A stretch of 64,000 nucleotides of DNA, taken from Catonia carolina. Lineage: Eukaryota; Arthropoda; Insecta; Hemiptera; Achilidae. The notes under the pieces are model-generated. The model saw only the letters and a list, made by a program, of their open reading frames with translations, was not told the origin of the DNA and searched no databases. A program made the translations under genes and the position numbers. The stretch lies in assembly GCA_035578175.1 (NCBI GenBank), contig JAQMRL010000006.1:26554393-26618392 (forward strand), read 5' to 3'. Position 1 is the stretch's first letter, and every line of letters begins with the position of its first letter. Below are positions 10,005-22,020 of the stretch, piece after piece.

Positions 10005-10168
10005 CATAGCTTAGTGCTAGCACGCTAGCCTACAACGCAGAAGTCTCGGGTTCGATTTTCAGCTACAGTCTGTAAATTTTCACAATTTAAAACCCACTAT
10101 TTCATTTTCCACCGTAGTCGCTTATAACCGAGCTGTTAATGCGACTTTAAATTACTTTAAAAACTAAC
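10005..10168 (+). repeat. SINE family F, full copy
   Basis: tRNA-like head: A-box region (tagcttagtgctagcacgc), then GGGTTCGATTTTC as B box, then the family tail (aacccact, tagtcgcttataacc, gcgactttaaatta). It begins within a few bases of the end of the family A copy. Confidence 0.75.
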
Positions 10169-10169
10169 A

Positions 10170-11507
10170 AAAGAGAGAAAATGAAGTGAACGGACAAAAT
10201 GGAGGCTACATTCCTACCTAGGCTACATTCAGATGAAAAAAAACATGAAACAGATTTTGTAGGGAAAGAGCCAACTCCTTAGTTAAGTGCTCTTATTGGA
10301 GAAAAAAATAGTTACTAAAAAATACCCTTAATTTTTATGCTACATTTTATCTGGAAAAAACATCTAACAACCATAAATAGAATTTTTTTCTTTGATTTTA
10401 GATGAAGATCTTTGAATATTTAAACTTCTGTGTAATTTTAAATAAAAACTGATGATTTTTTGATTCATTTTGCCATAAATCATTAGAATTTTCTAAAAAA
10501 ATTGTCAGAAAAATTTATTTTATGATTACAATACATTTTCTTAATGAAGTGTAAAAATGTAAAAAGTTAGTTCACTTTAAATTTCATTAAAATATTATGT
10601 AAAAATATTTAAATAATGCTTTTAAAATTTTAAATGCAAATAATCTGAAAAGAAGTTTTGAAATGTTTTTATCCTATCCAGTTGCTTATGACATAATGAG
10701 GACGACTTGAGAACAATGAATAATAAATAGAGAAATATAGTAGTCACGATATTAAATGCAAATGAATTCAGAAATTACACAGTACCATTTGCAAACTATA
10801 TATTAGTTTTTATATTTTACAGGTTAACGTATTTCATAACATTTCTAACGAACATAAAATATGAAAATTTCAAAGAAATTGTGTAGTAGAATGAAAAGTT
10901 TATAATTGACGGGTTAATGACATTATATACATAACTTGTCTTTTTTCTTTTCTTCGTTCTTTTTTCTTTCTTATTCAATTGAAATCAATAAAAAGTAGTT
11001 TCGTGTCCTATTTTCATATTATTACTTCAGTATTATTGTTTTATATATTTCATTTTGTTCTGCGTGATTCGTTTGGTTTATAGCATTTCAATGACCTCAG
11101 TTAAATAGTTTTTCTTTCATTGTTATTTAATTAGAATAATCAGTTTACCAAATGCATCGGATAAACTGCATTAGTATTGTACATTCACATGCAATATAAA
11201 TAATCAATGGAAATACCAATGATGATACAAGTAATTTGTCAGGATTTGTAAATCATACCTAAATACATGTTAAAATAGATTCTACTTATGACCCAATTTC
11301 TCAAAAATCATTCTAGTGAGCTCACTGAAACTTTTTGTTGGCGTATCAAAACATGTGAACTGTACTTTATGAAAACCGAATGCGATACATAATTGAAATT
11401 TCACAAGAAATTACAACTAAAACCAGTAAATCTCATAAACAAAATTTTAAATATATAGTCATGTTTTAGAGACATGTATACATGATATTTTAATTTAATT
11501 TATTTTT
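10170..11507. other. AT-rich intergenic sequence
   Basis: About 1.3 kb of very AT-rich DNA. I see no reading frame of note, no repeat shared with the rest of the window and no RNA gene. Confidence 0.5.
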
Positions 11508-11698
11508 AATTTATTTATTTAACGTCCCATCAACTACAACGGTCATTAGCGACGACGTTGGGGTGTAAACTATGTACAATGAAGGATGAAATGATTTTTT
11601 GTAACGTATGAAAATATACCATGCCTGAGTGGGATTCGAACCCAGGACCACATGATGAGAGGCGAGCACGTTACCAACTGCGCCAATGCGGCCGGCAT
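11508..11698 (-). repeat. SINE family D, full copy
   Basis: On the minus strand: gccggccgcattggcgcagt (A box), ..GGGTTCGAATCCCA.. (B box), then the tail with tttcatacgttac and a distal part running to ggacgttaaataaataaa. It is a full-length member of the family forming the palindrome at 5039. Confidence 0.8.
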
Positions 11699-11847
11699 GA
11701 TATTATTTTCAATGTATTTGTATTATTCTGCCACAATTTTAATATTTTTTTGAACAAATATTCTTCGAATTTTAAACATAACCATATTTCAGTTAAGGTT
11801 TTTAGGATTATACTAAGAGTTTATGGAAAAAATAGATTTTTTATGAT

Positions 11848-12160
11848 ATTGTTATTTAGGTCATCAGCTGAAAGGCTGGTTTGAACCTTGAGGTTTTACT
11901 AAAAAAAAAAACGAGGAGTGAAGTGGTTTACAATTGCTTTCCTCACTGAGTGGAAATGAATGCTTATCACCATACCTGGTTCTCTGAAAAGCATGTACCT
12001 TTCATCCTGCAAATGACACCTTTACTTCATTCACCACAAATCTAGCAGTATAATGAAATTCATTTCTCAAGAGAAGATAACTGATCAATATCTTTTACAC
12101 CTCTGCCTCTTCTGTTTTTATATGCTTCAGTCATTTAATTGGCTTAACCATTTGATAATT
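11848..12160 (+). repeat. Family B repeat
   Basis: Contains tcatcagctgaaaggctggt, ctttcctcactgagtgg, ggttctctgaaaagcat and cttttacacctctgcctctt. It is cut on the right by a family E SINE at 12166. Confidence 0.7.
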
Positions 12161-12165
12161 AAGTG

Positions 12166-12255
12166 ATAAAAAAATGCCAGACCTGATCGATAATCGAACC
12201 CGGGACTCTGGCGTAGAAGCCAGTTGCGCTAACCACTACGCCAATGGGCCGGCGT
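12166..12255 (-). repeat. SINE family E, head only
   Basis: The minus strand reads ggcccattggcgtagtggtt (A box) and GGGTTCGATTATCG (B box). It is the tRNA-like head seen also at 14306, inserted in the family B copy. Confidence 0.7.
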
Positions 12256-12549
12256 TTTTTCATGTACGGAGATACTTGTACTTCAATAATCCTATTTTCT
12301 TCATTCTTCATTGAGAGAAAATTATTATAAAACTTACTTCAAATACTTTTTCCTCCTGGTTTTATCAGAAATACATGTTTTTCTAAATGTTGTGGCCACC
12401 ACAGTTTGGAATATTTTACCTACTCAGTTGTAAAGTCTTAAACAGTGATTTTTATTTTTTTGTTAGATTTTTCCATTGGGTTACTGTATTGAGCAGGACT
12501 GTATACTTAGCCAGAGAACGCTAGTGAAAGCTCTCAGAATTTGTTAAAA

Positions 12550-12975
12550 TCTGGTGTGTAACATTCACATGACTTTATCTTGCCATTATAAATAATGAAA
12601 AATATAACCCATGTTTAATCATGAGTAAGCAATGTAAAATTAACAACATAACCTAATTTTAATCATAAGGTATTTGAATGATGCTGAATGAAAATCAAAC
12701 TCTGTTGGACTTAAAAATATAAAAAATCACTAATTCACACTAAACTAAGCTTTAAAATGCTTGAAATAAAAGTTGTGGTTTTTTTATTTCGTTTAACTTT
12801 GATTGTATAGACTTTTGTTGTAAAATGCATACTCCGATCGAGTCTTAAAAAATCTCATGTTTCATGTATTTCAGTGAGCAAAATACAGAAAATCATGAAT
12901 TAATTCTAAAATAAGCGCTGTGGGAAAAAATATTATAAGTTAATAAAATGCTAAAATGCTTGAATCCTAGTCAAG
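12550..12975 (+). mobile_element. Family A element, diverged copy 2
   Basis: Starts TCTGGTGTGTAACATTCACA and follows the family for about 420 bases (aaaatcactaattcacac, taaactaagc). It is then interrupted by a family C SINE; the A-like sequence resumes after 13200. Confidence 0.65.
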
Positions 12976-13200
12976 ATAGTTACTTTTATACGGATTTGAA
13001 TACTAGATAGTGGTTACCGGTGTTCTTTGATGGTTGGGGTTCAATTAACCATACTCTCTCAGGAATGGTCGGCCTGGGTCTGTACAAAGACTACACCTCA
13101 TTAACACGTCATACATATCATCTTCATTTCATTGGGTCATGGGGTTGCTTATTGTTCTGAATTGAACAGATTGCAACGTACACACTAGGGATAAAAAAAA
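12976..13200 (+). repeat. SINE family C, with target-site duplication
   Basis: Roughly 225 bases ending in gggataaaaaaaa. The flanks repeat aaaatgcttgaat on both sides, a 13-base target-site duplication as made by LINE machinery. The body carries ggttggggttcaattaacc, gaatggtcggcctgggtctg and ttgggtcatggggttgct, shared with inverted copies at 20757, 22021 and 23474. Confidence 0.75.
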
Positions 13201-13730
13201 ATGCTTGAATATTATAAGTTATAAAAACTTAACTAAAGGAATGAATATTTTTACAAAAAAAATTAATAATTACTTACTATTTTTAAATCTTGAGCATTCT
13301 TTCATTTAGAATAGAGTAGATAATTCATTTTCTAATCATATCATAGGTTTACTATAATGAGTCTAGATTCAGTTTATAGTATCGCAATTATGTACTACTG
13401 TATTAATATTTATACACATAAAAGGATTTCCTACTTGCATACACTATCTCAAAACATTTTTAACTTTTCTTAAGAAAAATTATTTGATGCATTGCAGCTA
13501 TGCATGTCTGACTACGGATGAGAAAGTTTTTGACAGCAAAGAAAAGTGGGGAAAGTTTTAGTCAATGAAATCAGGCCAGACATGTTTTCCAATGTATGAT
13601 GAACTACTCGTAGTAATACTATTTACAATAAAGAAAAGTAGTAACTCTATTTTTATTCTAAGTTTTAAAAATAGAAACTTTATTCAGTAGTTTCCCAATA
13701 GAACCAGGTTTTTTCCTTAATGAATTTCTT
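13201..13730. other. AT-rich sequence, nothing recognised beyond the resumed family A trace
   Basis: The first 60 bases continue family A; the remainder shows no reading frame or repeat match I can support. Confidence 0.35.
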
Positions 13731-14081
13731 GCCCATAACAGAGAGGTGGAGTGTTAAATTATTTGCACTCAATCTACTAGTTCCAGGGCTACAAAAAATA
13801 GTTCTGTTTCTTATCACATGATCAGCCAATTAAATGACTAAATCATTTAAGAACAGAAGAGGTTGAGGTGTAAAAGACACTAGTCAAGAGTTATCTTCTT
13901 TGTAAATAATGAAGTGAAAGTGACATTAGTAGGTTGGGAAATATGTGTTTTTCAGAGGCCTGGCATACTGATTAGCGTACTTTTTAATTCTGTGAGGAAG
14001 GCATGGTAAACAACCTTATTCCTCGTTTTTCCAAGTAAAATCTCTGGAGGTTCAAACCAGCCTGTTGACCTAAACAACAAT
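13731..14081 (-). repeat. Family B repeat, full length
   Basis: Minus-strand copy running from ttgtttaggtcaacaggctg to ctctgttatgggcaag, with all internal landmarks including ggctgatcatgtgataagaa. Length about 350 bp, which sets the family size. Confidence 0.75.
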
Positions 14082-14279
14082 AAATTTCCATCACAAAACA
14101 AAGTTTAATAAGATATTATTTTATTGTTCATAAAATAAAATTTTAGAATTGTAGATTAATATAAATAGGCATGTTTTATAAAAAAATTTAACTGTTAACT
14201 ATTAGGAAAAGTATGCAGTGATTAATAGTGAAAACTGCAACTGATGAATTCCGTATATATTCATAATTTACATAATATG

Positions 14280-14845
14280 TTGTTAAGGTCATCAGCCGAA
14301 AGGCCAACCTGTTAGTGTAGTGGTTAGCACAACTGGCTTCTATGCCAAGGTCCTGGGTTTGATTCCTGGCCAGGTCTGGCATTTTTTTATCACTCATCTT
14401 CATGTATTATCGTTCTCACCATCTGCATTGGCAGCAATTGCAAAACAGACAAATGTAAAGAAAGGAAGAAAAACCAAAGACTGGTTTGAATCACTAGAGG
14501 CTTTACTAAGTAAAACGAGAAGAGAGGTTGTTTACCATTGCCTTCCTGACTGAGTGAAAAGTAGCCTATGCTTATCAACATGCCAGGCCCTTCGAAAAGC
14601 ATCTACTTTCCACCCTCCAAATGACATCTTCACTTCATTCACCACAGTATCAGGCTGTATAATGAAATTAATGACTTTCAGAGGAGATAACAGTGAGTAG
14701 TGTCTTTTACAAATGCTTCAGTCATATAATTGGCTGACCATATGATAAGAAACAGAACTATTTTTTTTTGTAGCCCTAGAACTAGCAGATCTAATGTAAA
14801 TAATTTAACACTCCACCTGCCTGTCATGGGCATAATTCACACATG
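14280..14845 (+). repeat. Family B repeat interrupted by a SINE
   Basis: Begins ttgttaaggtcatcagccga, breaks at 14305 where a family E SINE enters, and resumes at about 14480 with gactggtttgaatcactaga. It runs to cacctgcctgtcatgggcat. Confidence 0.75.
14306..14470 (+). repeat. SINE family E, full copy
   Basis: tRNA-like head gttagtgtagtggttagcac (A box) and GGGTTTGATTCCTGG (B box), then atcactcatcttcatgtatt and tctgcattggcagcaattgc. The tail is shared with family D, so D and E are related SINEs with different heads. Confidence 0.8.
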
Positions 14846-14879
14846 TGACACCTAAAAAAGTAGCCTCATAAATTTCTAT

Positions 14880-15045
14880 CTGGCCACCTCTGTAGCATAT
14901 TGGCCTCCCACATGGAGGTCCCGTGTTCAATTCCCAGCCAGGGTCTGGTAATTTTCATATGTCAAATCTCACAGTTAATGTTCCTCTGAATGCTCCTCTG
15001 AAATCGCTAATGATCAAGCAGTTGATGTGACTTTAAATAAATAAA
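14880..15045 (+). repeat. SINE family F
   Basis: Head ggccacctctgtagcatatt, B box GTGTTCAATTCCCAG, tail aatcgctaatgatcaagcag and gatgtgactttaaataaata. Confidence 0.75.
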
Positions 15046-16520
15046 TTTAAAAAAAATTATCTACAATTATCTAAAATTATCTATAAAAACTATCTACTGA
15101 ATCTGTGCCCTAGAGGTATAGGATGTTAACTCCAGTTTTGGCAAAATTAAGTTTGAAAATCAGCAAGAAAGCTCTATAAAAGTTGCAGTAACCACATTGA
15201 CTCCACTTTTGTGTATGATGCAGAAGATTTTTAAAATCACTACTATTTTTAACTCTTAATTGAGTGTATACTCGTTATTGACAATAAGTTATTTTATTTT
15301 GAATTATTTTGTTTTTATTGACTTACTGATAGGTCTCAGAATTTGCTTGAATTCTGTAATTTTTTCAGACATTATTATGAATAAAATGCTGTTTTTTTGT
15401 CAGAATAAAGTTAGTGTAATATGTTTTGTCTAAGTTTTGTTATTGTTTGATTATCTCAGGTTTTGTGGGTGGTCAGAGAGGTGTATAAGTTAAGAAAGTT
15501 GTTTAGTTTAAATCTCTGTATTAGAAGCTATATTTGGTACAAATTTTAAAAGAAATTCTAACAACTTCAGAAATTTTTTTATAAAAGAAAAACTTCCATG
15601 TTTGTGGCTCTTATGAAAAATTACAAAATTGGAGATAACTTCCTTTACTTCTTAGGTACAAAAATAAACCAAATAATTGTCCTGATTCAGGCAAGGATTT
15701 AAATCTACATCCTTTTTTGTAGCTAAGTATACTACCATTGAGTCACTGATTCAGTAATATTTAAAATTGTATAAATATTTTTTTAATTTTTTTTTGAAGC
15801 TCAGATGTTGTTAGTGTGATTGATTGTTAGGCTAAAAGTCCTAGGTTCAAATGCATTTGATTCAAAGCTAAGCTCTAAAAAATATTAATATGTAAAAATC
15901 CATGTCGCTACTCTAATACCAATTTTATATAAAAAACAATACATGATTCAACTTTAAATATATAAATAAATGTATTTAATTGTTTTAAATGTGAAGAATA
16001 AATTTTTAGAAGACAAATTCAGAAGTTATTGCACATTGAGAGGATGAGAGTGGAATAAATCCCAAAAATGACTGAAAAATACATTTTAGAAGATAAAGAA
16101 ACTTGGGAAGACCTAGGTAGAGAAGAAAAATCAGTTATTTTTAGGAACTGGGTAGTGTATTAGGCTGTGTGCCTTACACAAGAACAGATGAAGCATTTGA
16201 GATATTCCATTAAAAGAAAATTGTCGAATAACCTGATGAGAAAAAATATTTCCAGCTGATTGTAGGCTTTAAAAAGACAAATTTATTTTAAATAGGTGTA
16301 ACATTATGAATTTTATACTAACTGCTTCGTCTTTAGAAATTAGTAAAAAATTTCAGAAAATTCTAAATTTTCCTAAACATAATTGGGAATTGAACTTATG
16401 ATCTTCCACTTTGTAATGTAGTATATTGAGTTGGCTAAGACAGAAGTGTATTAAAGTATAGTAATGGTATTACTATATATATAGTATATAATGGTATATA
16501 ATATATAATATACGGTATAT
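15046..16520. other. Unassigned sequence with weak tRNA-SINE traces
   Basis: Mostly AT-rich. Two stretches, near 15690 (inverted) and 15800 (cctaggttcaaatgcatttg), look like very old tRNA-derived SINEs. Another trace is near 16385. Toward 16450 there is a TA-rich simple repeat that borders the LINE insertion. Confidence 0.35.
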
Positions 16521-16530
16521 AATGGTATTA

Positions 16531-18816
16531 CTATGGCCGAAGATGGACATGGGTGAGCCCAAATGGAAATACAAAGAATGAAATAGACTATATCTTGACT
16601 AATAACAGGAATATATTTGAAGATGTCTCTGTACTGAGCCAGGCAGGAATAATATCAGACCATAGAATGATCAGGGGAAAAATTGTAATAAACGAGCGAG
16701 AGGAGAGAAGGAAAATAATAAAGTCAAAAAGGATGAGAGTGGACGCAAACCTCCTACAACAGAACAGCACATTTTATAAAGAGGAAATTGAACGAGAGGT
16801 CAAAGCATTAATCGGAAACAGTATAGTTGAAAGAAGTGTGGAAGAGCGGGAGGCAGTGATTAGAGAAGCGATGATGAAGGCTTCAAAGTTGATTGAAAGA
16901 CCAAAGAAAAAATGGACTGATAAGCTGTCTTCAAATACCAAAGATTTAATTCAAAAAAGAAAAACACTGATTGGAGAGGGTAAAAGAAACACAATAGAAT
17001 TAACAGAACTGAACAAAACAATAAGAAAAAAGATAAAAGAGGACATGAAGAGGAAGGAAGATGAGATTGTTCTAAATAGTATAGAAAACAATAAAGGCAT
17101 GAAGGTTTTGAAGAGAAAATTAAGTATTGGACAAAAGAGCATTAGAGCCTTGCTAGACGAAAATGGAAAAGAAATTCAGGATACTAATAGCATCTTGAAC
17201 AGAGCAAGGCAGTTCTATATGAACTTGTACAAATCCAACTTGAGAGACCCAGAACCTAACGGAGAGATGAACAGAAACACTGGAGAACAAGAGAAAATAC
17301 CTGACATAGAGATATTCGAGATAGAAAAAGCATTGAAAGATATGAAACGTGGCAAGGCACCCGGAGAGGACGGCATACAGATTGAAATGATTGAAAAAGG
17401 CGGTAAAATAATCCTCAATGAGCTGAAGAAATTATTCAATCTATGCCTTAGAAGTAAGTCCATCCCAGAGAAATGGAATAATGCCATAATTATTTTAATA
17501 TATACGTAAAAAAGGAGATAGGAGAAAGATTGAAAACTACAGACCAATAAGTCTACTATCCCAAGTCTACAAACTATTTACAAAAATTATAACAAATAGA
17601 TTGCAAAAGGAATTTGACTCTATCCAACCATATGAACAAGCGGGATTCAGGAAGAACTTCAGTGCAATGGACCACATCCATGCCCTTAGTGTTCTGATTT
17701 CCAAGTGTAGAGAATACGACATACCTCTACATCTAGCATTTATCGACTATGAGAAAGCCTTCGACGCAATCGAATTCTGGGCCGTTGAGAAAGCACTCAA
17801 ATTCTATGGAATTAATGAGACATATATAAGCATTCTCAGAGAAATATAAAGTAAGGCAACATCTTGTATTACAATATCAGACACCAGCAAAATTTTTAAG
17901 ATCGAGAAAGGAGTAAGACAAGGTGATACAATATCACCGAAGCTTTTTACAACTGGTTTGGAATATGTAATGGGAAATCTGAATTGGAGAGAGAATGGCA
18001 TAAGGGTGAATGGGAAATGGCTGAATCACTTGAGATTTGCGGATGATATTGTGTTGATTGCTGGCAGTGGGTTGGAACTGATGGAGATGATTGAGGACCT
18101 GCATAGGGCATCAAAGGAAATAGGGCTCCGGATGAACCTTCAGAAAACTAAGATAATGGGCGGAGAAGATGACCAGGATGAAGTTACATGTGATGGGGAA
18201 ACTATTAATAAAGTCCAAGATTATGTTTATTTGGGACAAAATACATGCCTTGAACGGGGAGGTGTTAAAGAAGAGGCAAAGCGAAGAGTGAAATTGGGAT
18301 GGGCAGCTTTTGCAAAATTGAGAGGAGTACTGAATAGTAAAATAAGCAGAGAAAACAAAGCTAGGATCTTCAATCAGTGTATCACTCCAGTAATGATATA
18401 TGGTTCAGAAACGTGGCCGCTGACAAAAGAGATTGTATACCAAATGCAAAAAACGCAGAGAGCTATGGAAAGATCTATTCTGGGAGTCAGGCTGAGAGAT
18501 AGAAAGAGGAATGAATGGATAAGATCCCAGACTGGCCTGGAGGATGTTGGCAGGGCGATGGCTAGAGGCAAATGGAGATGGGCGGGACGCGTGGCGAGAA
18601 TGGAACCAGAGAGATGGGCAAGGAGGATCCTTGATTGGCGACCATATGATGGAAGAAGATCAAGGGGAAGGCCGGAGAGAAGATGGGAGGACGACATAAA
18701 GAGAACCGCTGGAGGGAGCTGGAGGAGGATGGCGCAGGACAGAGAAGAGTGGAGGAGTCATGAAGAGGCCTACATAGCTAATATTTTAGCTTTGTAAAAA
18801 GGGCTAAGAAAAAAAA
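16531..18816 (+). mobile_element. RTE-type LINE, 5' truncated, with target-site duplication
   Basis: The flanks carry the same 10 bases, aatggtatta, at 16521-16530 and 18817-18826, and the 3' end is an A-run. The body encodes the end of an apurinic-type endonuclease and a whole reverse transcriptase. The missing 5' end and the TSD show ordinary target-primed insertion. Confidence 0.85.
16553..18797 (+). pseudogene. Endonuclease-reverse transcriptase of the RTE-type LINE, broken
   Basis: The endonuclease end gives NEIDYILTNN and SDHRMIRG (the conserved SDH). Reverse transcriptase blocks follow in order: RGKAPGEDGI, ENYRPISLLSQVYKLF, AGFRKNFSAMDHI, AFIDYEKAFDAI (catalytic Asp), GVRQGDTISPKLF, RFADDIVLIAGS (FADD), TKIMGG and YLGQNT. 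The end has YGSETWPLTK, then WRWAGRVARM and SRGRPERRWEDD, the typical basic tail of this LINE group. A frameshift near 17509 in an A-rich stretch and a stop at 17847 split the frame into three (16553-17509, 17601-17849, 17958-18797). Not functional. Confidence 0.85.
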
Positions 18817-18897
18817 AATGGTATTAACTCAAATTCAAAGCAAAAGAGGTATAATTTTAGATGAAATGAAGTTTGTAAATAAGATATATATATATAT

Positions 18898-19080
18898 TTT
18901 AGACAATATCAAACCACCAGCAAACACACAAAATTAGCAAGAATGATCTTACCGTTAATAAGGCCTTTTCAGATTTGTGAGTTGACTGATGATGGATCCA
19001 GGGATCTGAAAAGGCCTTATTAACGGTAAGATCATTCTTGCTAATTTTGTGTGTTTGCTGGTGGTTTGATATTGTCTAAA
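18898..19080. repeat. Perfect 77-bp inverted repeat (hairpin) with 29-base loop
   Basis: Bases 18898-18974 are exactly the reverse complement of 19004-19080 as I read them, beginning TTTAGACAATATC and ending CCTTTTCAGAT. The loop and start of the right arm hold a hammerhead-like core. There is no coding content. A perfect match over 77 bp implies recent formation or active maintenance. Confidence 0.9.
18986..19011 (+). ncRNA. Hammerhead-like core in the hairpin loop
   Basis: CTGATGA, extra T, stem GGATC/GATCT (one G-U pair) with loop CAGG, then GAAA. Same order and same extra base as at 6297 and 56827. Only the core is recognised, not a cleavage site. Confidence 0.4.
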
Positions 19081-19118
19081 GTGAATTCGGCACACAGTAC
19101 AACATGTTTAAAAAATTG

Positions 19119-19150
<32 letters not shown>

Positions 19151-19584
19151 ATATATAAAATAAATTGGGGTTTATTAAATGCTTAACTAAATATACAGTG
19201 ATAAAAGGTTTTTAGTTATAAACTACAAACTAATGTTTGACATAATGAAAAAGTACAATTTTGTTAAATTCTTGAAGTCTTACTCAAAAAAGCAGACTTG
19301 AATGCTACTTATGACTAGAACTTTTTAAACATATCTACCCTACTACTATAAATTTTCGAATGTATATGATTTTAGTAATATATTTAAATACAGACTACAA
19401 ATATTTGTGGTAAATACCTATGTAAACAATTGATCAATTAACAAGATAAATTTATATTACTGAAAATAATTATGTATTCAAATTTTTTTTAACTTTTACT
19501 TTTTATTCAGAAACTATACAATACAGTATAACTAACCAAAATTATTAAATTAAGTAATTATTAATTATTATTTATTAATTAAGT
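19081..19584. other. AT-rich sequence with a TA microsatellite
   Basis: A (TA)n tract at 19120-19150; otherwise nothing recognised. Confidence 0.4.
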
Positions 19585-19885
19585 AATTAATTGAGCCAAT
19601 CAAATAACTGAAGCATTTAAAAACAGAAAAATTAGAGGTGTAAAAGATACTAGTCAAAAGTTTATCTTCTTTGAAAGTCATGAATTTCATTATACAGCCA
19701 GAGCCTGTTGTGAATGAAGTGAAGGTGTCATTTGCAAGGTGGAAAGTAGATGCTTTTCAGAGTGCTCAGCATACTGATAACCATATTTTTCAACTCAGTG
19801 AGGAAGGCAATGGTAAACCACTTTACTCCTCATTTTACTTAGTAAAGCCTCTAGTGATTCAAACCAGCCTTTCAACTGATAACCT
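19585..19885 (-). repeat. Family B repeat
   Basis: Minus-strand copy: ttatcagttgaaaggctggt at its start, then gaggagtaaagtggttta, ccttcctcactgag and ttgcaaatgacaccttcact; it lacks the last about 60 bases. Confidence 0.7.
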
Positions 19886-20756
19886 TTACAACAATTATAA
19901 TAAATTTTAAAATTTAAGTTAATATGATGTAATACTACTAGGCCTATATTATTTCAAATTAAATACATAATCATAAGAAAAATTTAATTAATATTTTTGT
20001 TAATTATAAAATTAAAATAACTTACCAAAATTAGTAGAAATACCTTCATTTTTCGTGTACAATATTTACACAAAACTAATAAATGCATTGATAATTCTTT
20101 TAATAATTAATTAAATGTTTCTCACAAAATATATCTATGTATATAAAATAACTAAAATATCTGATATTATGATAAATAAACAAATAATTGATGAATTATA
20201 TTATTTAATAATTAATTAAAGTAAAAGTACAATTATTTTAATCTTAATTAATAGTAATAAAAGAAATTTTTTTAGACAATTTTGAAAATTTCACCACAAT
20301 GAACACTTTTATACTAAAAGACTGTACAATGAAGTTCTTATTCGTGAAAGGAATGAAAGGTGCGGTATTGCTACGCTACAAGACTAAAGGTTTATACCAT
20401 GGCAATGAATATTTACAAGACTATAACTATATAAAAGCATGCGACTTTATTGATTTTTTAGGTAAGCAGTGTTGCTAAGCACTTACTATAGTCTGATGTA
20501 AACAACAAACATTTCTTGTATAATGTAATCAATCCATTCAATGTCAGAGAATCCAATGAAGAGGAACCCTTGTCAAAATTCCAAGGCTGTCGTACATCTA
20601 TCTTAAATTTACTAAAATATTTTTTACACTTTACATTATCATTATCTTTTCGAACTAACATTTACAACTAAACATGACTACAATAATAAACTAACTGAAT
20701 GTTTACATTATAAAAACATATGGTTTAATTTCTTCTTTTTATTTTTTGATTTAATT
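19886..20756. other. AT-rich sequence, no supported gene
   Basis: Long runs of A/T. A 67-codon frame at 20458-20661 (minus) has no recognisable content and is not called. Confidence 0.4.
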
Positions 20757-21050
20757 GGTTTTTAACCCCTAATGTGTGTGCATTTCAATTTGTTCAATTT
20801 AAGAACAATAGGCAACCACATGATCCAATGAGATGAGGGGATGATAATATATGACATGAAAATTTGGTGTAGTCTGGTATAGACTCAGGCCGATCATTCC
20901 TGAGAAAGTATGGTTAATTGTACCCCAACCACCAAAGTGCACCAGTAAAACACTGTTTAGTATTCAAATCCATAAAAAAGTAACTATTTTTAGGATTTGA
21001 ACCTGGAACCTTCATCTCTGAAAATTAGCTTTTTAACAGCTGATTTAAAA
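20757..21050 (-). repeat. SINE family C, longest copy
   Basis: The minus strand starts near aaggttccaggttcaaatcc, which has a Pol III B-box-like GGTTCAAATCC, supporting a tRNA origin. It then runs through ttggggtacaattaacc, atgatcggcctgagtctat and ttggatcatgtggttgcc. Confidence 0.7.
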
Positions 21051-21058
21051 TCAAAAAA

Positions 21059-21983
21059 TCTGGTGTGAAACACTCACACAACTTTCTCTTGCCAATGTAA
21101 ATAATAAACAATATAACCAAACATTGGAAATTAACAAAAAAAAAACTTATCTCAAAAATATAACATTATTTTAATCATGAGTAATAATGGAAAATGAAAA
21201 CCAACCTTAGTTTGGTCTAATAATACAGAAAATCACTTTTTGACGCCAAACTAGGCTCTGTAGAGACAAATGCTTGAAATAAAAGTTGTAGATCTTTTTA
21301 TTTACTTATTATATACATTTTTGTCATAAAATGGATACTAGGGCCAAAATCTTAAAAAATTAATTTTTAATGGATTTTCATTTGAAAAAAAGAAAATCAC
21401 TAATTACCGTTCAACTAAGCATTATGCAAAGAAATGGTTTAAAGAAAAGTTGTAGGTTTTTAGATTTTCAACAACTTGTATTATATACGTTTTTACACTA
21501 AAATGCATATTAATGCCACAATCTTAAAAAAATCGTTTTTTTCTATGAGAGAACAGCCTTCCCAAGAATTTCAGCAGACATGGCGCCTACCCTATCTTGT
21601 AGAGTATATAAAATATAGTAATTTTGGTGATTTAAAAAAAATTGTAGAAGCCGTTTTTCAGAAAATTGCAAAAATGTGAAAAATGACACGAATAAACTAC
21701 TGTTCGACTGATGTACTGTACTGTACTTCTGTTCGACTGATTTTGATGAAAATGTTCGTGTCGTGTCGTCTAGTGGTACCTAACTTAAGTTTCAACTTCG
21801 TAGGTTGTTCCGTTCTTGAGGTATTTTGTTCACACACACATACAGACCAATCGCTAAAAACATGTTTTTTGGGTTCTGGGGTTCTGAAAACGTGTATATC
21901 CAGTGAAAACTCGATTTTTAAAAATCGACATGAAAGCAATACTTTCCTTCCTATTTATTCATGTAGGCAAGAGAAAGTTAAAA
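21059..21983 (+). mobile_element. Family A element, copy 3
   Basis: Full-length: starts TCTGGTGTGAAACACTCACA, ends gtaggcaagagaaagtta. The CA run is short (cacacacacatac). Its terminal hairpin is weakened (cctatttattcatgtagg). Confidence 0.75.
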
Positions 21984-22020
21984 GGACAACTTTACCACTA
22001 GATCAACCAGGTGGTTTGAC

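Noticed and set aside
10005..10100. tRNA gene candidates (several B-box and A-box pairs across the window)
   Set aside because: Each is followed by a shared non-tRNA tail and recurs many times; acceptor stems do not close. They are SINE heads.
16588..17547. Minus-strand frames over the RTE-type LINE
   Set aside because: Shadows of the reverse transcriptase frame on the plus strand.
19081..19095. gaattcggcac, similar to a cDNA cloning adaptor
   Set aside because: Only about ten bases match and the rest of the adaptor is absent; chance is enough.
20458..20661. 67-codon minus-strand frame
   Set aside because: No recognisable motif, AT-rich surroundings, no sign of splicing.
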